A stretch of DNA of 17,642 nt from Smithella sp. ME-1 (GTDB lineage: Bacteria > Desulfobacterota > Syntrophia > Syntrophales > Smithellaceae). The position numbers and the translations under genes were made by a program. The notes beneath the pieces were generated by a model. That model made no database searches. It was not told the DNA's origin and was given only the letters and a program-made list of their open reading frames with translations. Positions 14,746-17,642 of this stretch are shown one piece after another (within the stretch, counting starts at the first letter, position 1; every line of letters begins with the position of its first letter). The stretch lies in assembly GCA_000495415.1 (NCBI GenBank), contig AWGX01000127.1:1-17642 (forward strand), in the 5' to 3' direction.

Positions 14746-16678
14746 ATAATTCTATTTGTGCGCCAAGTTCAACGACCCTGTTGGCAGGAATTCCAAAATA
14801 AGAGGTGGGATTTCCCGCATTTCTGGACATAAAGGCAAAAAATGCTTTACGCCATCGCATCATTTTTGATTTTCCGCCGGTAAGGAGAGTTTCCCTGCCC
14901 AGGTAAAACGTTGTAGTCATCGGATCGGTAACTAATCCATACTGAGCAGCAATTTTCATAATTTGCGGTACATTCGGTTTCTGCATAAAACCAAAGAAAG
15001 CCTCGACGCGGTAAAAGCCCTGACCCAAATCGATCAGTTTAATTCGTTCGCCGGCTGGAACTAATGGAGTATCCATGTTGATAATGGAAAGAAGCACAAC
15101 TTTTTCATGCAGTACATGGTTGTGTTTCACATGGTGAAGCAATGTTGGTGGTGTGCCCACAGGTGACAAGGTCATAAAAACGGCGGTTCCCGGTACACGT
15201 AAAATATGACTTTTCGGCAGTTCGGCAAGAAAACTTTCCAACGGGAATCTGGAACCGATGATATTCCGGTAAAGTTCCGTCCTTCCTTTTTTCCACGTAG
15301 TCATAGTCACAGCTATAAATATTGCAATAAACAGGGGAAACCATCCTCCATCGGCAATCTTGAAGAAGAAATTGCCAATAAAAAAAGAAATATCAAATGC
15401 GAGAAATATTCCAACCAGGGGAATAACCTTCCAGAGAGACCATTTTCGAACGTAGATTAGTACCAGAAAAAACAGAATAGATGTAATAATCATATCTGCT
15501 GTAACAGCAACTCCATATGCGCCTGCCAATGCACCGGATTCTTTGAAACCAATAACTACGCCTATGCAGGAAAGCATCAATGCATAATTTACAAAAGGGA
15601 TATATATCTGTCCCTGCATTTCGCTGGATGTGTGAATGATTCGAACACGCGGACAAAAACCAAGTTGAACGGCTTGTTGAGTAAGCGAAAAGACACCGGA
15701 TATTAAAGCCTGAGAAGCTATTACCGTGGCGGCTGTGGAAAGTCCTATCATCGGGTATAGAATGATTTCCGGTACTATATTGTAGAAAGGATTGACATTC
15801 ATTTCAGGATGAGCAAGCAGCAATGCTCCCTGACCGAAGTAGTTGCATAGCAGTAACGGGAAGACAAATAAAAACCATGAAAATCTGATGGCATTTCTGC
15901 CGAAATGTCCCAGGTCGGCATAAAGAGCTTCGCAACCGGTAATACACAGAACAACCGATCCGAGTACAACAATTCCGTGGATTCTATTATTTATGAAGAA
16001 GTCCAGTGCATATAAAGGATTGAGGGCACGCAAAACCGCTGGTTCGTTTATTATCTGTATAATACCGAAATAGCCAATAGAAAGAAACCAGAGAACCATA
16101 ATAGGAGCGAACAGATTTCCAATACGAGCAGTACCCCGACGCTGCAGGGAAAAAAGAAGGATAAGTACAATGCATGTTAAAGGTAAAATAAATGGCGCAG
16201 CAGCCTTGGTTGCAACTTCCAGTCCTTCAATTGCAGAAAGAACAGATATGGCGGGAGTGATGACTCCGTCACCGTACAGAAGTCCGGCACCAAGAATCCC
16301 CGCAAGTAAAAGAATGTATTTGAGGAGACGGGAAAAGCTTTGACCGGGTGTATTCAAAAGACTGACCAATGCAAAGATACCGCCTTCGCCTTTATTGTCA
16401 GCCCGAAGAATAAAAGTTACGTATTTGATGCTGACAACAATGAACATTGACCAGAAAATAAGTGACAAAACGCCCATGACATTCATCACAGATGGGGAGA
16501 TGGCGTGCTTTCCGTAAAAGCATGCTTTAATGGCGTAAAGAGGGCTTGTTCCTATATCACCAAAGACTACGCCAATAGAACCGAAGGCAAGTAAAAAGAC
16601 TTTTTTATTCAGCCACTCGTGGCGGCGTTTTTCATGTGATTCAACGCCATCGTCGTTTTCAGTGCCTGGTGATGACAT
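14744..16678 (-). CDS. kup: Kup family low-affinity K+ uptake transporter
   Basis: The 644-residue protein matches Kup/TrkD in length and layout. A short cytosolic start leads into the first span with the family signature AFGSIGVVFGDIGTSPLYAIKACF (shown here in part as GDIGTSPLYA, about 42-51). About twelve membrane segments follow to near residue 460, then a cytosolic C-terminal domain. Conserved pieces include NKGEGGIFAL, DGVITPAISVLSA and the EALYADLGHFG loop. Kup proteins bring K+ into the cell with protons. GGAGG at 16689-16685 lies six bases before the ATG. The leader holds a c-di-AMP riboswitch, consistent with shutting off K+ uptake when c-di-AMP is high. No other K+ transport gene is in the window. 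Confidence 0.95.
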   Translation of the reverse strand: MSSPGTENDDGVESHEKRRHEWLNKKVFLLAFGSIGVVFGDIGTSPLYAIKACFYGKHAISPSVMNVMGVLSLIFWSMFIVVSIKYVTFILRADNKGEGGIFALVSLLNTPGQSFSRLLKYILLLAGILGAGLLYGDGVITPAISVLSAIEGLEVATKAAAPFILPLTCIVLILLFSLQRRGTARIGNLFAPIMVLWFLSIGYFGIIQIINEPAVLRALNPLYALDFFINNRIHGIVVLGSVVLCITGCEALYADLGHFGRNAIRFSWFLFVFPLLLCNYFGQGALLLAHPEMNVNPFYNIVPEIILYPMIGLSTAATVIASQALISGVFSLTQQAVQLGFCPRVRIIHTSSEMQGQIYIPFVNYALMLSCIGVVIGFKESGALAGAYGVAVTADMIITSILFFLVLIYVRKWSLWKVIPLVGIFLAFDISFFIGNFFFKIADGGWFPLFIAIFIAVTMTTWKKGRTELYRNIIGSRFPLESFLAELPKSHILRVPGTAVFMTLSPVGTPPTLLHHVKHNHVLHEKVVLLSIINMDTPLVPAGERIKLIDLGQGFYRVEAFFGFMQKPNVPQIMKIAAQYGLVTDPMTTTFYLGRETLLTGGKSKMMRWRKAFFAFMSRNAGNPTSYFGIPANRVVELGAQIEL

Positions 16679-16684
16679 AAAAAA

Positions 16685-16739
16685 CCTCCAAAGTTTTTAG
16701 GGGAGAATTATCATCACGGACCACTCCGGAAGGTTCTCC
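16685..16739 (-). promoter_or_regulatory. Predicted translational expression platform of the kup riboswitch
   Basis: GGAGAA at the aptamer end (16739-16734) can pair with UUCUCC (16707-16702). The CUCC within the latter (16705-16702) can instead pair with the kup Shine-Dalgarno GGAG. The two pairings are exclusive. No T-run follows a stem, so control of translation rather than termination is predicted. This is inference from base pairing. Confidence 0.45.
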
Positions 16740-16852
16740 TCATCGAAGCCTGCGAAGTTAGCTGAAGGGCTCGGGTCGAAGAGGTTACCCTACGCCTAAG
16801 CGATACGCCCCAAAAAAATGGTTCCTCCGCTCCTGCAAGCCAGAATTAGGCT
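16735..16852 (-). ncRNA. ydaO/yuaA-type c-di-AMP riboswitch in the kup leader
   Basis: Read on the minus strand, the leader carries the conserved core in order: CGGAGGAACC (plus 16820-16829), GGGGCGUAUCGC, GUAGGGUAACC, GACCCGAGCCC and UCAGCUAAC (16765-16757), closing with GGAGAA. P1 can form from AGCC (16852-16849) with GGCU (16750-16747). The internal CCUCUUC (16784-16778) can pair with GAGGAG near the 3' end. This matches remembered ydaO aptamer sequences closely, and K+ transporter genes including kup are known targets of the class. Ligand binding normally represses. Confidence 0.9.
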
Positions 16853-16864
16853 CATGTTTTACGC

Positions 16865-16936
16865 TAACTAAATCATCTTTTAACACTTGTCAATCAGCTT
16901 GTTTAATATGTTATACTAAACCCATGATAGTGTAAA
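16865..16936 (-). promoter_or_regulatory. Candidate kup promoter region
   Basis: Two imperfect candidates occur on the minus strand. TTGACA (16893-16888) has only a poor -10 (TAGTTA) at 17 bp. TTTACA (16936-16931) and TATAAC (16915-16910) have better boxes but a short 15-bp spacer. Either would place the whole aptamer in the leader. Confidence 0.35.
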
Positions 16937-16940
16937 TCAA

Positions 16941-16964
16941 TAAAAAAATTAGTTAATTTTTTTA
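16941..16964 (+). promoter_or_regulatory. A/T-rich dyad, possible UP element of aspS
   Basis: TAAAAAAATT (16941-16950) and AATTTTTTTA (16955-16964) are perfect complements with a 4-base loop. The A and T tracts end 5 bp before the aspS -35 box, the position where RNA polymerase alpha subunits bind UP elements. Confidence 0.4.
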
Positions 16965-16969
16965 ATGCC

Positions 16970-16998
16970 TTGAAACATCAGTACAGTTTTGATATGCT
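16970..16998 (+). promoter_or_regulatory. Sigma-70 promoter of aspS
   Basis: TTGAAA (16970-16975) and TATGCT (16993-16998) are spaced by 17 bp. They match the consensus boxes at 5 and 4 of 6 positions. The predicted leader is about 60 nt, with AAGGA at 17051-17055 eight bases before the ATG. Confidence 0.6.
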
Positions 16999-17063
16999 CC
17001 GCGGCACAAATTTGTTCTTATAACAATTTCGTATTTTACAGTTTAATATAAAGGAATTATAAC

Positions 17064-17642
17064 ATGAAGCATTCCCAACGTATATTTTGCGGACAGCTTT
17101 CAGAAGAAAATATCGGTCAAACCGTGCAGCTTTGTGGATGGGTGGATGCTTACCGTGATCACGGTGATTTGCTTTTTGTTCACCTTCGCGATCGCAGTGG
17201 TATAGTCCAAATTGTATTCAGCCCGGATTTAACACCAGTCGACGTGCGCAATGTCGCTGCAACTCTTCGCACTGAATATTGCATATCAGTCATCGGCGAA
17301 ATCAAAAAACGTCTGGAAGGTACAGAAAATCCTAACATTGAAACAGGACAACTGGAAGTGCTAATCCGGGACATGACTATACTTTCCGAGTCTGATCCTT
17401 TGCCTTTTGTCATTACCGACAAGGTTATGGTTGCCGGTGCAGAAAACGCAGGAAGGGAAAACGTTTCTGAAGAGTTGCGTATGCAGTACAGGTATCTGGA
17501 TATCCGCCGGCCGGCCATGCAAAACAATCTTCTGCTTAGACATCGCATTTTTCAATGCGTGCGACAGTTTCTCGACTCGCGAGGATTTGTGGAAGTGGAA
17601 ACTCCCATGCTCACTGCGAGCACACCGGAAGGCGCCCGTGAT
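17064..17642 (+). CDS. aspS: Aspartyl-tRNA synthetase, N-terminal part (cut by window end)
   Basis: The 193 visible residues read open to the window edge. They cover the OB-fold anticodon-binding domain (CGWVDAYRDHGDLLFVHLRDRSGIVQ, in pieces about 24-49). They continue through the YRYLDIRRP linker (about residue 140) to the start of the class II catalytic core at FVEVETPMLTASTPEGARD (motif 1 region, about 173-193). AspRS joins aspartate to tRNA-Asp in the cytosol. His33 in RDHG and Gly86 in EGTENPN correspond by position to residues linked to non-discriminating AspRS, which also makes Asp-tRNA-Asn for GatCAB. About two thirds of the gene lies outside the window. It is divergent from kup, with a 385-bp shared regulatory gap. 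Confidence 0.95.
   Translation, partial: MKHSQRIFCGQLSEENIGQTVQLCGWVDAYRDHGDLLFVHLRDRSGIVQIVFSPDLTPVDVRNVAATLRTEYCISVIGEIKKRLEGTENPNIETGQLEVLIRDMTILSESDPLPFVITDKVMVAGAENAGRENVSEELRMQYRYLDIRRPAMQNNLLLRHRIFQCVRQFLDSRGFVEVETPMLTASTPEGARD

Noticed and set aside
16679..16860. A c-di-GMP (GEMM) riboswitch or a small RNA in the kup leader
   Set aside because: The conserved blocks GGAGGAACC, GUAGGG and UCAGCUAAC fit the ydaO class, and a K+ transporter follows, which is the expected target.

Overview
The window looks like chromosomal DNA of a Gram-negative bacterium of moderate G+C content. It most resembles a deltaproteobacterium (Desulfobacterota, Syntrophales-like). That placement rests on gene content only: a LapA-family membrane protein, a Mut7-C protein, an EF-G-like GTPase, a predicted non-discriminating AspRS and a c-di-AMP riboswitch in front of kup. 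No rRNA, tRNA, CRISPR array or insertion sequence was seen.

Left part (1-6750). A tight plus-strand trio encodes a HIT-family Ap4A phosphorylase-like protein, a LapA-like membrane protein and a Mut7-C/zinc-ribbon protein. It runs tail-to-tail into a minus-strand MogA-type molybdopterin adenylyltransferase, and the two genes overlap by 35 bp. An EF-G-like translational GTPase lies upstream of mogA. Further upstream on the minus strand are two tandem paralogous genes for exported TPR proteins. Each has its own TTGACA promoter about 100-125 bp before its start, in a shared sequence context.

Middle part (6750-14200). A divergent UvrD/Rep-type helicase gene is preceded by a possible 38-codon leader ORF. 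Then comes an envelope-glycan cluster: a soluble GT2 polyprenyl-phosphate glycosyltransferase, a YdjC/ChbG deacetylase overlapping it by 4 bp, a GT-C membrane glycosyltransferase split by a frameshift at an A8 tract, and an intact GT39 membrane glycosyltransferase. The gene set matches the logic of the Francisella FlmF2-NaxD-FlmK and Bordetella Lgm pathways. In those, an acetylated aminosugar is loaded on undecaprenyl phosphate, deacetylated, then transferred to lipid A. I propose an analogous aminosugar decoration here, and the A8 tract could switch one transferase on and off.

Right part (14200-17642). A second HIT protein has an altered His triad and converges with the K+ transporter gene kup. 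The kup leader carries a clear ydaO/yuaA-type c-di-AMP riboswitch. Downstream segments can be drawn as a switch that hides the kup Shine-Dalgarno when ligand is bound. Divergent from kup is aspS, with a good promoter, cut by the window end. Its residues His33 and Gly86 suggest a non-discriminating enzyme that also charges tRNA-Asn.
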